A stretch of 64,000 bases of DNA from Caulobacter vibrioides OR37 (lineage in GTDB: Bacteria; Pseudomonadota; Alphaproteobacteria; Caulobacterales; Caulobacteraceae). Location of the stretch: the NCBI RefSeq assembly GCF_000372645.1, contig NZ_APMP01000006.1:124001-188000 (forward strand), written 5' to 3'. The notes under the pieces were generated by a model. That model had not been told where the DNA came from. It was given only the letters and a program-made list of their open reading frames with translations, and did no database searches. The position numbers and the translations under genes were made by a program. Within the stretch, counting starts at the first letter, position 1. Each line of letters begins with the position of its first letter. Shown here in pieces: positions 26,356 to 34,491 of this stretch.

Positions 26356-26390
26356 ATGTCGTCCCCCGATCGACAGCAGGAGCGTAACAG

Positions 26391-27137
26391 ATGACAGTGA
26401 TTCCGCCGTCGCCCCTTCGCGCTTCGAGCCATACCGCGATCGAACCGCTGTCCAAAGATTATCGCGCCAACAAGTTGTTCCGGCACATGAGCCGTGACGA
26501 GGTCGACGCCCTTTCGCCGGCGATCGAGCACCTGCGCTTTGGCAAGGGTGAGATGATCCTGCAGCGCCATGATCAGGACGGAGGCGTCTATCTGTTGCTG
26601 GACGGCGCGCTGCTGGCCAACCAGTACGCCAAGTCGGGGCGCGAGGTGGGCTATCGGCGCATCGTCGCGGGCGGCTACTTCGGCGAGATCTCGGCCATCG
26701 ACGGCCTGCCCCGGTCGGTCAACGTCATCGCGATGGAGGACGCGCGGATCGCCCGCCTGCCTCAAGCCCTCGTGCGTCGCCTGTTTCACGAATCGACCGG
26801 CTTCATGCGCGCGTTGCTGGAGGACATGGCCAGCCTGACCCGATCCCTCACCGACCGCCTGTTTGAGCTGACCGCCATCTCGGTGGCCTGCCGGGTCGAT
26901 ATCGAGCTTCTTCGCATGGCGGCGGCGACGGGCGGCGACGGCCAGACGGCGGTGATCCGCCCCTGCCCCACCCACGCCGAACTGGCCGCCCTGTTGGGCA
27001 GCCAGCGCGAACCGGTGACACGTGAACTGAACCGCTTGGCCAGCCTGGACATCGTGCGCCAGAACGGTCGCACCCTGCACGTGCTGAATGTCCCGGCCCT
27101 CGCCGCCGAGGTCGAACGCATCGGCGGCGAGGTCTAG
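26391..27137 (+). CDS. CRP-family cyclic-nucleotide-responsive regulator
   Basis: 248 residues. The cyclic-nucleotide-binding fold keeps the phosphate cassette GGYFGEISAIDGLPRSVNVI, with Glu 99, Arg 108 and Ser 109 in the places of E. coli CRP Glu72, Arg82 and Ser83. Thr 154 may match Thr127. The DNA helix QREPVTREL keeps Arg 206, Glu 207 and Arg 211, like CRP Arg180, Glu181 and Arg185, so a CRP-like TGTGA site is expected rather than an FNR site. No N-terminal cysteine cluster. The start (AGGAG upstream) is only 35 bp from the divergent TIR operon, so it may regulate that operon or respond to its product. Confidence 0.88.
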   Translation: MTVIPPSPLRASSHTAIEPLSKDYRANKLFRHMSRDEVDALSPAIEHLRFGKGEMILQRHDQDGGVYLLLDGALLANQYAKSGREVGYRRIVAGGYFGEISAIDGLPRSVNVIAMEDARIARLPQALVRRLFHESTGFMRALLEDMASLTRSLTDRLFELTAISVACRVDIELLRMAAATGGDGQTAVIRPCPTHAELAALLGSQREPVTRELNRLASLDIVRQNGRTLHVLNVPALAAEVERIGGEV

Positions 27138-27145
27138 GGTCTAGA

Positions 27146-27790
27146 TCAGAACTTGCGGCTGACGCCGATCGACGAGACCAGCGGGTCCAGATCGACCGAG
27201 CTCTTCAGCGCGCCGCCATTGATCTTGGCGTCGGTGTTGAACCACACCTTCTTGACGTCGGCGTTCAGGAGCCAGGGGCCCTTCAGCTTAACGTTCACGC
27301 CAGCCTGCAGGGCGTAGCCGAACCCGTCGTCGAGCTTCACGGTGAAGCCGTTCTTGTCCTTGCTGCTATAGAACAGCATGTAGTTCACGCCGGCGCCGAC
27401 ATAGGGGCTGACGCGCGCGGCGGGCAGCGGGTGATATTGCAGCGTGACGACCGGCGGCAGCACCCAGGCGGTGTGGACCAGGACGTCGGTCCCCGGCCCT
27501 TGAGCGCGGATATCGTGCTGCGTCGTGCCCAGGATGGCTTCGACGGCGACCTTGTCGGTCAGGAAGTAGGTGAAGCCCAAGGTCGGCTTCACGTCGTTGG
27601 CGACGTGGGCCTTCAGCCCGGTGGACGCGCCGGCCGCCGTCAGGATCGCGGCGTCCTTGTCCGGGGCGACCTGGGTGATGCGGGCGTGGACGATGAAGTC
27701 GCCCTTGGCGTTAGGCGAAAACTCTTGCGCTTGCGCGGCGCCGCCGAGAAGAGCAGCAAAGGCAACAGAAGCGACAACAAACTTTTTCAT
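27146..27790 (-). CDS. ompW: OmpW-family outer membrane protein
   Basis: 214 residues from ATG 27790 (MKKFVVASVA, a signal peptide ending AQAQ). Family landmarks are the early FIVHARITQVAPDKDA, PTLGFTYFLTDKVAVEA, LPPVVTLQYHP, SPYVGAGVNYMLFY and the terminal SRKF. It forms a small 8-stranded barrel for hydrophobic or small solutes and is often induced under oxygen limitation. It is convergent with the CRP-like gene and has an FNR-like box upstream. Confidence 0.92.
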   Translation of the reverse strand: MKKFVVASVAFAALLGGAAQAQEFSPNAKGDFIVHARITQVAPDKDAAILTAAGASTGLKAHVANDVKPTLGFTYFLTDKVAVEAILGTTQHDIRAQGPGTDVLVHTAWVLPPVVTLQYHPLPAARVSPYVGAGVNYMLFYSSKDKNGFTVKLDDGFGYALQAGVNVKLKGPWLLNADVKKVWFNTDAKINGGALKSSVDLDPLVSSIGVSRKF

Positions 27791-27865
27791 AGGTCTATCC
27801 CCAGAACTGGCGACCCTCTTTGTTTGTCGCCACAATGAAGTCTACCGAACCCGATCTTGACTTCC

Positions 27866-27879
27866 TTGATCTCGGTCAG
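27866..27879. promoter_or_regulatory. FNR/FixK-like box upstream of ompW
   Basis: TTGATCTCGGTCAG matches the TTGAT-N4-ATCAA dyad at 8 of 10 positions, about 76 bases upstream of the ompW start. Alphaproteobacterial FixK/FnrL proteins bind such sites. Confidence 0.45.
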
Positions 27880-27891
27880 TTTCGAAAAAAA

Positions 27892-29259
27892 CTATATGGC
27901 GCGCGAAAAGCGTTCTTGCGGCTCGGAACGACGGTCGAAGGCCTGAGCGACCAGCCGAACGAAGGGACGCCCCTCTTCGGTCAGGCGGATGACGTCGCCA
28001 TCGACACGCGCCAGACCGTCGGCGCGAAGGCTTTCCAGCTTGGCGATGTCGTCGACGAACACACCGGCCGACACTCCGTGCCGCGCCGCCACCACGCCCA
28101 GGTCCACCGCGAAGTCGCACATCAGGCGCTCGATCACGTCGGCCCGAAGCCGATCATCGTCGGTCAGGGCGACGCCCCGCGCCACCGGCAGCCGTCCCGA
28201 CGCGATCGCCGCGCGCCACATCACTTCGCTGCTCTGATTCTGCGCGTAGCCCTGCGGCAACCGCCCGATCGACGAGGCGCCCAGCCCGATCAGCGTCGGA
28301 TGCGGGTCGGTCGTGTAGCCTTGGAAGTTCCGCCGCAGCGTTCCCGAGGCCAGGCCCAGCGCCAAGCTGTCGCTCGGCAGGGCGAAGTGATCGAGGCCGA
28401 TAGCCACGTAGCCCGCGCGGACCAGACGCTCGGCGGCGGCCTGGCTCTGCTCCAGGCGCCCAGCCGCGTCGGCCAGGTCCTCGTCGAGGATCAGCTTCTG
28501 ATGCGGCCGGGCCCACGGCACATGGGCGTAGCCGAACAGAGCGATCCGCTCGGGCCGCAAGGCCAGCACCTTGTCCAGCGTCGCCACCACATCCGCGGTC
28601 GTCTGCCGGGGCAGGCCGTACATCAGGTCGAGATTGATCGAGGCCACCTCGGCCTGGCGCAGCCAATGGACGGCCCGGGCCACCACGTCGAACGGCTCGA
28701 TCCGATTGACGGCTTCCTGAACGTGCGGCGCCAGGTCCTGGACGCCCAGGCTGGCCCGGTTCAGCCCGTGGAAGGCGGCGGCCTTCACCCAACCCTCCGT
28801 CAGGACGGCGGGGTCCAGCTCGGCCGAGATCTCGACGCCCGGCGCGAAGGGAAACACGTGCCGCATCGCGCCGAACAGGCGAACCAGATCGTCGCGGCTC
28901 AGCATGTTCGGCGTGCCGCCGCCCAAATGCACCGCGCCTGCCTTGATCCGCCCGGGCAGCCGCTTTTCGACCAGGATCAGCTCATCGATCAGGTGGTCGA
29001 CATAGTCGCTGATCAGCGCCGGCTTGTTCACCACCCGGGTGTTGCAGCCGCAGTACCAGCACAGCCGATCGCAGAACGGGATATGGGCGTAGAGCGAGAC
29101 CGGCTCGGCGGGATCCAACGCGCTCAGCCAATCGCCATAGACGTCGGCGTCGACCGCGTTCGAGAACTGCAGGGCGGTCGGATAGCTGGTGTAGCGCGGC
29201 GCGCGGCTATCGTAGCGTGTCAGCAGATCGTGGCGTGAAACGACGGGCTGGGCGGTCAT
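27892..29259 (-). CDS. hemN: Oxygen-independent coproporphyrinogen III oxidase
   Basis: 455 residues. The radical-SAM cysteine motif reads HIPFCDRLCWYCGC, followed by HLGGGTPNML and SLGVQDL, and the YGLPRQT segment typical of HemN. It oxidatively decarboxylates coproporphyrinogen III in the absence of oxygen for heme synthesis. Of two starts, ATG 29259 has GAGGAG at the ideal 6-base distance; ATG 29265 directly abuts it. An FNR/FixK-like box lies 50 bases upstream. Confidence 0.95.
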   Translation of the reverse strand: MTAQPVVSRHDLLTRYDSRAPRYTSYPTALQFSNAVDADVYGDWLSALDPAEPVSLYAHIPFCDRLCWYCGCNTRVVNKPALISDYVDHLIDELILVEKRLPGRIKAGAVHLGGGTPNMLSRDDLVRLFGAMRHVFPFAPGVEISAELDPAVLTEGWVKAAAFHGLNRASLGVQDLAPHVQEAVNRIEPFDVVARAVHWLRQAEVASINLDLMYGLPRQTTADVVATLDKVLALRPERIALFGYAHVPWARPHQKLILDEDLADAAGRLEQSQAAAERLVRAGYVAIGLDHFALPSDSLALGLASGTLRRNFQGYTTDPHPTLIGLGASSIGRLPQGYAQNQSSEVMWRAAIASGRLPVARGVALTDDDRLRADVIERLMCDFAVDLGVVAARHGVSAGVFVDDIAKLESLRADGLARVDGDVIRLTEEGRPFVRLVAQAFDRRSEPQERFSRAI

Positions 29260-29308
29260 GAGCATCTCCTCGGCGCGGTGATCGTGCGCGCCGAGGCGAT
29301 GTCTCGCC

Positions 29309-29322
29309 GTGATCTAGATCAA
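29309..29322. promoter_or_regulatory. FNR/FixK-like box upstream of hemN
   Basis: GTGATCTAGATCAA differs from the TTGAT-N4-ATCAA dyad at one of ten positions and overlaps the last codon of the NodT gene. It lies about 50 bases before the hemN start, suggesting low-oxygen induction. Confidence 0.65.
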
Positions 29323-30737
29323 CGCTCCCAACCGCCGCCCAAGGCCAGGAATAGCGTCACCTGATCGGCGGCGACCTGACTGTCCGACGCCGCCAGGGCC
29401 GCCTCGGCGCTGGCCAGCGTGCGCTGAGCGTCGAGACCGACCAGGTAGGGGCTGCGACCGGCGCGGTAGAGGGCGCGCGTCTGGGTCTCCGCCAGGGCCG
29501 CCTGGTCTCGCGCCGCCTTGAGCGCGGCGTTGCGCCGCAGATCCTGGGCGTAGGCGTCGAGGCTGGTCTCGGTCTCGCGCAGGGCGGTCAGCACCACGCC
29601 GTCGAACCGAGCCAGGGCCGCGTCGGCGCCGGCCTCGGTCTGGCGGATCCGAGCCCGCTCCCCCTGGCCCGGGATCGTCCAGCTGATCAGCGACGACAGA
29701 CCCCAGCGGTTGGCGGCCGGTTGGCCAATGTCGGCCAGAAGGCCGGTCGACCCGGCGCCGAAGCCGAGGGTCACGTTCGGATAGAGGGCGGCTGTCGCCA
29801 CGCCGATCCGCGCCGTCGCGCCGGCCAGGGTCCGCTCGGCCTGGCGCACGTCGGGCCGACGCTTCAGCAGGGTCGCGCCGTCGCCGACCGGGATCGGCTG
29901 CTTCAGCGTGGGCGGCGCCACGCAGGCCTCGACCGCCTTGGGAAACTCGGCAGGCGGCTTGCCGGTCAGCGTGGCCAGCTTGTACAGCGCCGCGCGCCTG
30001 CGGCTCTCGAACCCCGGCAGAGCCGCGCGCGACTGATCCAGCAGAGCCCGCGAGCGGGTGACATCCATGACCGCGCCGCGACCGGCCTTCACCAGGGCCT
30101 GGGTCGCGGCCAGGCTCTTGGCCTGCAGATCGACCGTATGGCGGGCGACGGCCAGCTCGTGGCCGTTGGCGCAGGCGTCGACATAGGCGCGGGCCACGTC
30201 GGCCGCGACGCTGACGCGGGCGAGGTCCAGGGCCGCTTCGCTGGCCTCGGCGTCGGCGCGAGCGGCCTCTGCGGCGCGTTTCAGACGGCCGACCAGATCG
30301 ACCTGGTAGGAGACCTTCACCCCGACATCGGCGAGGTTCTCGACCGGCAGTTGCTCGCTGAGCAGGTACTGCTCGCCGGATTCCCGCGAATGCAGGGCGG
30401 CGGCCGAGACGCCGGTCTTGAAGCCGCCGGCGTCGTCGGCCTCGCTCACGATGGCCTGGGCCCGCGCCAGATTGGCGGCGGCGACGCGCAGGTCGGTGTT
30501 GGCGGCCAAGGCCTGCTGGACGAGGTCGTTCAGCACCGGATCGTCATAGAGTTTCCACCAGCCGGCCGGCAGCGGGGCCTGGCTGACCGCCGGCGCGTTC
30601 GCGCCCATGAAGGGACCCCGCGCCGTCGGAGCGTTGATCTTGGCGTCGGCGGGCAGCTCGTAGTTCGGGCCGACGGTCGAACAGGCGGCCAGGGCCAGCA
30701 ACGAGCCGGCCAGGGCCAGGGCGCGCAGCGCGTTCAC
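29319..30737 (-). CDS. NodT-family outer membrane efflux lipoprotein
   Basis: 472 residues. The signal peptide ends in the lipobox LAAC, followed by STVGPNYELP, the classic start of NodT/OprM-type factors. Two repeated outer-membrane-efflux domains follow, with LKRRPDVRQAERTLAGATAR in the middle. It forms the trimeric exit duct for the efflux pump encoded just upstream. Its start overlaps the stop of the HlyD gene by four bases. Confidence 0.93.
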   Translation of the reverse strand: MNALRALALAGSLLALAACSTVGPNYELPADAKINAPTARGPFMGANAPAVSQAPLPAGWWKLYDDPVLNDLVQQALAANTDLRVAAANLARAQAIVSEADDAGGFKTGVSAAALHSRESGEQYLLSEQLPVENLADVGVKVSYQVDLVGRLKRAAEAARADAEASEAALDLARVSVAADVARAYVDACANGHELAVARHTVDLQAKSLAATQALVKAGRGAVMDVTRSRALLDQSRAALPGFESRRRAALYKLATLTGKPPAEFPKAVEACVAPPTLKQPIPVGDGATLLKRRPDVRQAERTLAGATARIGVATAALYPNVTLGFGAGSTGLLADIGQPAANRWGLSSLISWTIPGQGERARIRQTEAGADAALARFDGVVLTALRETETSLDAYAQDLRRNAALKAARDQAALAETQTRALYRAGRSPYLVGLDAQRTLASAEAALAASDSQVAADQVTLFLALGGGWER

Positions 30738-31624
30738 TTGGCCGCTCCCTTGACCATGTCGACCGAGACAGTGGCGGTGCGTCCGGCGATCAGGCGCAAG
30801 TCGTTCGGCGTCTGGTCCAGCGCCACCCGCACCGGCACCCGCTGCGCCAGGCGCACCCAGCTGAAGGTGGGATTGACGTTGGGCAGCAGATTGCCGCTGG
30901 CCGCGCGGTCGCGATCCTCGATGCCGGCGGCGATCGACTGGATGTGGCCTTTCAGGGGCTTGTCCTCGCCCATTACCTTGACCGTGACCGGCTGCCCCAG
31001 ACGCAGGCCGGAAAGCTTGGTCTCCTCGAAATAGCCTTCGACGCGGAACGACCGGCTGTCGATCAGAGCCAGCACCGGCTTGCCGGCGGTGACATAGTCG
31101 CCGGTGCGCAGGGTCAGGTCCGACAGGAAGCCGTCGGCCGGGGCCAGCACCACGGTGCGCTTCAGGTTCAAGGCGGCGACGTCGCGGGCGGCCTCGGCCT
31201 GGGACAGGGCGGCCTGCGACTGCTCGACCTTCGACCGGCTCTGCTCGGTCACCTCGGCGGCGACCAGCTCGCCGAGGGCGCGGTTGCGCGCCAGCTCGCG
31301 CCGGGCCTGAGCCAAGGTCGCCCGCTGGGCCTGCACCGCGGCGTCGGCCTGGCGCAGGGCCAGGGCGTAGCGTTCGCGGTCGACATAGAACAGCGGCTGG
31401 CCCGCCTTGACCGTCTGGTCATTGACGGCGTCGACCCGCGTGACCAGGCCGGAAACGTCCGGGGCGACCTGGACCACGTCGGCGCGCACGCGGCCGTCAC
31501 GGGTCCAGGGATCGACCTGATAGTGGGTCCACAGCGCCTTGCCGCCCACCAGGGCGGCGATCACGACGGCGCCGGTGACGGCGACGCGGACGGTGGTCAG
31601 CAGGATGGTTTTCAGGGGGGGCAT
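30734..31624 (-). CDS. aaeA: HlyD/AaeA-type membrane fusion protein
   Basis: 296 residues. One N-terminal membrane helix (TTVRVAVTGAVVIAALVGG) precedes DPWTRDGRVRADVVQVAPDV, which is typical of AaeA/EmrA-like adaptors. A helical hairpin (residues about 90-150) and a barrel domain with LAPADGFLSDL and LALIDSRSFRVEGYFEET follow. It links the FUSC inner-membrane protein to the NodT duct. AaeA assignment rests on operon context. Confidence 0.85.
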   Translation of the reverse strand: MPPLKTILLTTVRVAVTGAVVIAALVGGKALWTHYQVDPWTRDGRVRADVVQVAPDVSGLVTRVDAVNDQTVKAGQPLFYVDRERYALALRQADAAVQAQRATLAQARRELARNRALGELVAAEVTEQSRSKVEQSQAALSQAEAARDVAALNLKRTVVLAPADGFLSDLTLRTGDYVTAGKPVLALIDSRSFRVEGYFEETKLSGLRLGQPVTVKVMGEDKPLKGHIQSIAAGIEDRDRAASGNLLPNVNPTFSWVRLAQRVPVRVALDQTPNDLRLIAGRTATVSVDMVKGAAK

Positions 31625-31643
31625 GATCGAAACTTCGGGGGCT

Positions 31644-31850
31644 CTAGAACTTGAGGACGGGCGAGGCGACGACGGCCGCCCAAAGGATGACGAAGACCGC
31701 CGTGTCGAAGAGCGCGGGGTGCCAGACGAAGCGGTAGGCCCCGACCCAAGAGAGCAGCCGACGCAGCACGAACGAGGCGGCCAAGGCGATCAGGGCCGAG
31801 ACCAGGACGGACGACAGGAAGACGCCGTTCAAATCGATTTCACCGGTCAT
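31644..31850 (-). CDS. DUF1656 small membrane protein (AaeX-like)
   Basis: 68 residues with two hydrophobic helices (VFLSSVLVSALIALAASFVL and FDTAVFVILWAAVVASPV) joined by RRLLSWVGAYRFVWHPALF, the DUF1656 hallmark. Such proteins lie between the FUSC and HlyD genes in AaeAB-like pumps and probably assist assembly. Its start overlaps the FUSC stop by four bases. Confidence 0.88.
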   Translation of the reverse strand: MTGEIDLNGVFLSSVLVSALIALAASFVLRRLLSWVGAYRFVWHPALFDTAVFVILWAAVVASPVLKF

Positions 31851-33865
31851 TCAGCGATCTCCGGAACGAAGGCGGGCGCCTCCGGGAACAGGTTGCGGCG
31901 CAGACCCACCAGGGCCGAAACGCCTTGCACCGCCGAGGCGGCGCGGGCGGCGGAAAGGCCCCGCAGGGCCGAGTCGATGCGGGCGAGCAGCTCGGCGACC
32001 GGCGGCTGGCGGCGACCGGCGGCCAAGGCGGCGAAGTGCTGGCCGACGCCTTCCAGCGCGACGTCCAGGCAAACGCGCCCCTCGGGCGGAAGGTCGGCGC
32101 GGGCGGCCTGGACCGTGACGAGATTCATCCCGATCCGCAGATCGCGCAGGGTGTCGACGCCGACGAAGTCATGACGCTCGCCCGTCTGGGCCAGCTTGGG
32201 CGTGAGGATCCCCAGCCGATCGACCAGAATCGCGGCGAAGGCCGCCGGCTCCGGCGCCTGGCGGGCGCGCGCCAGACGGGCGATGCCGCGCCAGGTCCGC
32301 TTCAGAAGCCGCTTGGCGCTGGCGTCCACGCCCATCGAGCGCAGACTGGCCGTGACCAGGATCGCGAAGATCAGCCCGACGAACTGGCCCAGATTGCTGT
32401 TCAGGAAGCTGGCGAAGTCGGCGCTGAACGTCTCCTGCAGGGCCAGGGCGTTGCAGAAGCCCATCAGCGCGGCCAGGGCCGATCCGGCCCGCTTGGGGTC
32501 GGGGATATAGAGGCCCAGGAACAGCAGCACCGGCGCCATGGTGGCGACCAGCATCGGAAAGCCGTCGATCGCCGGCAGCACGGCGAACATGTAGAGGGCG
32601 GCCAGCGGCAGAGAGACCAACGAGAACAGGCCGAAATTCTTGATGGCCGGCACCGGGTCGTCCATCGCCGCGAAGAAGCAACAGAACACCGCCGCCATGA
32701 TCGGCGCGGCCGCGCCATCGCCCCAGCCGGCCAGGATCCAGGTCGCGCAAGACAGCATGATCGCGATCGCGGCCGCCGCGCCCGACAGCAGGGCCAGCGG
32801 CAGGTCGGCGTGCATCGGGGTCCGCCCGCGGGCGCGGGCCGAGGCCTCCAGACCCGGCGACAGCGGCGCGTCGGGATCGTCAAGGCGTCGCATCAGGGCA
32901 TGGCTCTCGGCCAGGGCGCGGACGGCCTCGGAAAGGCGCACCAGCAGGCTTTCGATCAGCAGACTTGTCCAGGCCGAGTCGCGACGCCGGGCCGCCAACT
33001 CTTCCAGCCGCGCGATCAGCGCCAGGCCCTCGTCGCGCGGCGAGCCGGCCTCGATCCAGGCGACGACCGTGTTCAGGGCGGCGCGGACACGGTTGTCCTT
33101 GACGTCGCGCAGGGCGCCCATTCGGTCCGCCAGCCCCGACAGCAGCGGGATCAGCAGCAGCATCCGCTCGTGCAGGGCGCGCACGACGCCGCTGGTCTCG
33201 CGCAGGCGCGAGGTGTCGAACGGCAGGTGGACGGACAGCAGCTGGATCTCGCTGGCGGCTGCGGCCAGATGGCGACGGTCACGGGCGATCGCCTCGGCGT
33301 CCTCGCCGCGCAGAACGTCCAGCGCCCAGTGGTCGGCCTCGCCCAGCCAGGTCGAGACCCGTTGGCGCAGCACCGCGCCGACCGGCCGCGGGAAAACCAG
33401 GCTATGCACCAGGGTCGCGCAGAGGATGCCCAGTCCGATCTCGATCACCCGCGATACGGCGACGTCGAAGATCGCTCCCGGCTGGGACACGCTGGGAAAG
33501 CCGATGATCGCCGCCGTATAGCCGGCCAGCATCAGCAGATAGCTTCGCGGGGTGCGGTCCAGCAGCGAGACGGCCAGGCAGCCGCCGACCCACAACGACA
33601 GGGCCAGCGATAGCAGCCAGGGCGCGTTGACGAGGTTCGGCACGAGGATCACCGCCGCCGAGGCGCCGAGGATGGTGCCCAGGACGCGATACAGCGCCTT
33701 GGACCGCACCGCGCCCGAGAGCGGCTGGCTAACGATATAGGCCGTCGTCATCGCCCAGTAGGGGCGCGGCAGGCCCAGGGCGAAGCCGATATAGAGGGCG
33801 AGCATCGCCGCCGCGAAGCTGTTCAGCGAGAACAGCATCGTCCATCGATCGAATTTGGGAAGCAC
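31847..33865 (-). CDS. aaeB: FUSC/AaeB-type inner membrane efflux protein
   Basis: 672 residues with two hydrophobic blocks (residues about 8-165 and 365-505) separated by a cytoplasmic region, as in AaeB. Landmarks are the early GLPRPYWAMTTAYIVSQPLS and GTILGASAAVILVPN. AaeB exports hydroxylated aromatic carboxylic acids. It lies 4 bases after marR and starts the pump gene set. Confidence 0.88.
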   Translation of the reverse strand: MLPKFDRWTMLFSLNSFAAAMLALYIGFALGLPRPYWAMTTAYIVSQPLSGAVRSKALYRVLGTILGASAAVILVPNLVNAPWLLSLALSLWVGGCLAVSLLDRTPRSYLLMLAGYTAAIIGFPSVSQPGAIFDVAVSRVIEIGLGILCATLVHSLVFPRPVGAVLRQRVSTWLGEADHWALDVLRGEDAEAIARDRRHLAAAASEIQLLSVHLPFDTSRLRETSGVVRALHERMLLLIPLLSGLADRMGALRDVKDNRVRAALNTVVAWIEAGSPRDEGLALIARLEELAARRRDSAWTSLLIESLLVRLSEAVRALAESHALMRRLDDPDAPLSPGLEASARARGRTPMHADLPLALLSGAAAAIAIMLSCATWILAGWGDGAAAPIMAAVFCCFFAAMDDPVPAIKNFGLFSLVSLPLAALYMFAVLPAIDGFPMLVATMAPVLLFLGLYIPDPKRAGSALAALMGFCNALALQETFSADFASFLNSNLGQFVGLIFAILVTASLRSMGVDASAKRLLKRTWRGIARLARARQAPEPAAFAAILVDRLGILTPKLAQTGERHDFVGVDTLRDLRIGMNLVTVQAARADLPPEGRVCLDVALEGVGQHFAALAAGRRQPPVAELLARIDSALRGLSAARAASAVQGVSALVGLRRNLFPEAPAFVPEIAE

Positions 33866-33869
33866 GGCG

Positions 33870-34328
33870 CTAGAAGCCCTCTCTGGCCGCGGCGTCCAGG
33901 GCGGCCTCGAAGGCGGCGAAGGTCCTGAGCGCGGCGGCCAGGTCCTCGTCGCCGACCGCGGCCAGCATCTGGGCGCGGACCACTTGCACGGCGTCCTCGA
34001 TGACGGCCGCGAGGGCCTGGCCCTCGGCGGTCAGGTGCAAGGTCTTGGCCCGCTTGTCGGTGGGGTCGTCGCGACGCTCGACCAGACCACCGAGGCAAAG
34101 CTGATCCAGAATGCGGACCAGCGACGGCCCTTCCACGCCCAGCTCCTCGGCCAGAACGCCTTGGCGCATCCCATTGCCCGCGCGGGCGATGGTCAGCACC
34201 GGCATGGCCCGAGCGTCCGACAGGCCATGCGCGGCCAGGGCGCGATTGACTTCGCGCCGATAGACCCGCGCGAGGCGCAGAATGGCCTGGGCGAAGGTGC
34301 GTTCGTCGAGGGTGCGAGCAGCGGTCAT
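33870..34328 (-). CDS. MarR-family regulator of the efflux operon
   Basis: 152 residues. The winged helix has MRQGVLAEELGVEGPSLVRI, LDQLCLGGLVERR and the wing DDPTDKRAKTLHLTAEG, all standard for MarR. It heads the operon followed by FUSC, DUF1656, HlyD and NodT genes. A phenolic ligand would relieve repression by analogy with other MarR-controlled pumps. The repeat at 34343-34382 is the likely operator. Confidence 0.92.
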   Translation of the reverse strand: MTAARTLDERTFAQAILRLARVYRREVNRALAAHGLSDARAMPVLTIARAGNGMRQGVLAEELGVEGPSLVRILDQLCLGGLVERRDDPTDKRAKTLHLTAEGQALAAVIEDAVQVVRAQMLAAVGDEDLAAALRTFAAFEAALDAAAREGF

Positions 34329-34342
34329 GGAACGTCGATCAA

Positions 34343-34382
34343 TTAGATAGGTAGCTTCCTATTTAATTTAGATAGCATCCTA
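34343..34382. promoter_or_regulatory. Tandem MarR operator candidate
   Basis: Two copies of TTAGATAG (34343 and 34368) are each followed by CCTA, giving TAGGTAGCTTCCTA-type dyads in a strongly AT-rich patch just upstream of marR. Autoregulation is the usual pattern for this family. Confidence 0.6.
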
Positions 34383-34432
34383 CCGATTTCAAGGCAACCC
34401 GGCGCGCGATGGGAAGATCCCGTCAAGACGCG

Positions 34433-34465
34433 AAAAGGCCGTCGCCGGTTCCCCGCGACGGCCTT
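34433..34465 (-). terminator. Rho-independent terminator after the dienelactone hydrolase gene
   Basis: On the minus strand an 11-bp perfect stem (AAGGCCGTCGC with GCGACGGCCTT) and 9-nt loop are followed by TT, giving four U in total. It is 27 bases after the hydrolase stop. Confidence 0.85.
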
Positions 34466-34491
34466 GGTTCGACCAGAAAGACGGCGTCGCC

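Noticed and set aside
26356-26390. CRP or FNR site in the 35-bp gap between the TIR and CRP genes
   Set aside because: No TGTGA-N6-TCACA or TTGAT-N4-ATCAA dyad fits; control sites, if any, must lie within the flanking coding sequence.
22098-27137. Interpretation of the TIR region as a known CBASS or Thoeris system
   Set aside because: No CD-NTase, Cap effector, ThsA-type SIR2 or other recognised partner is present; only TIR, an unknown, and a class III cyclase-like protein.
31925-33613. 562-codon plus-strand open frame opposite the FUSC gene
   Set aside because: Gln/Arg/Gly-rich with no domain; the opposite strand has a full FUSC membrane protein in an operon.
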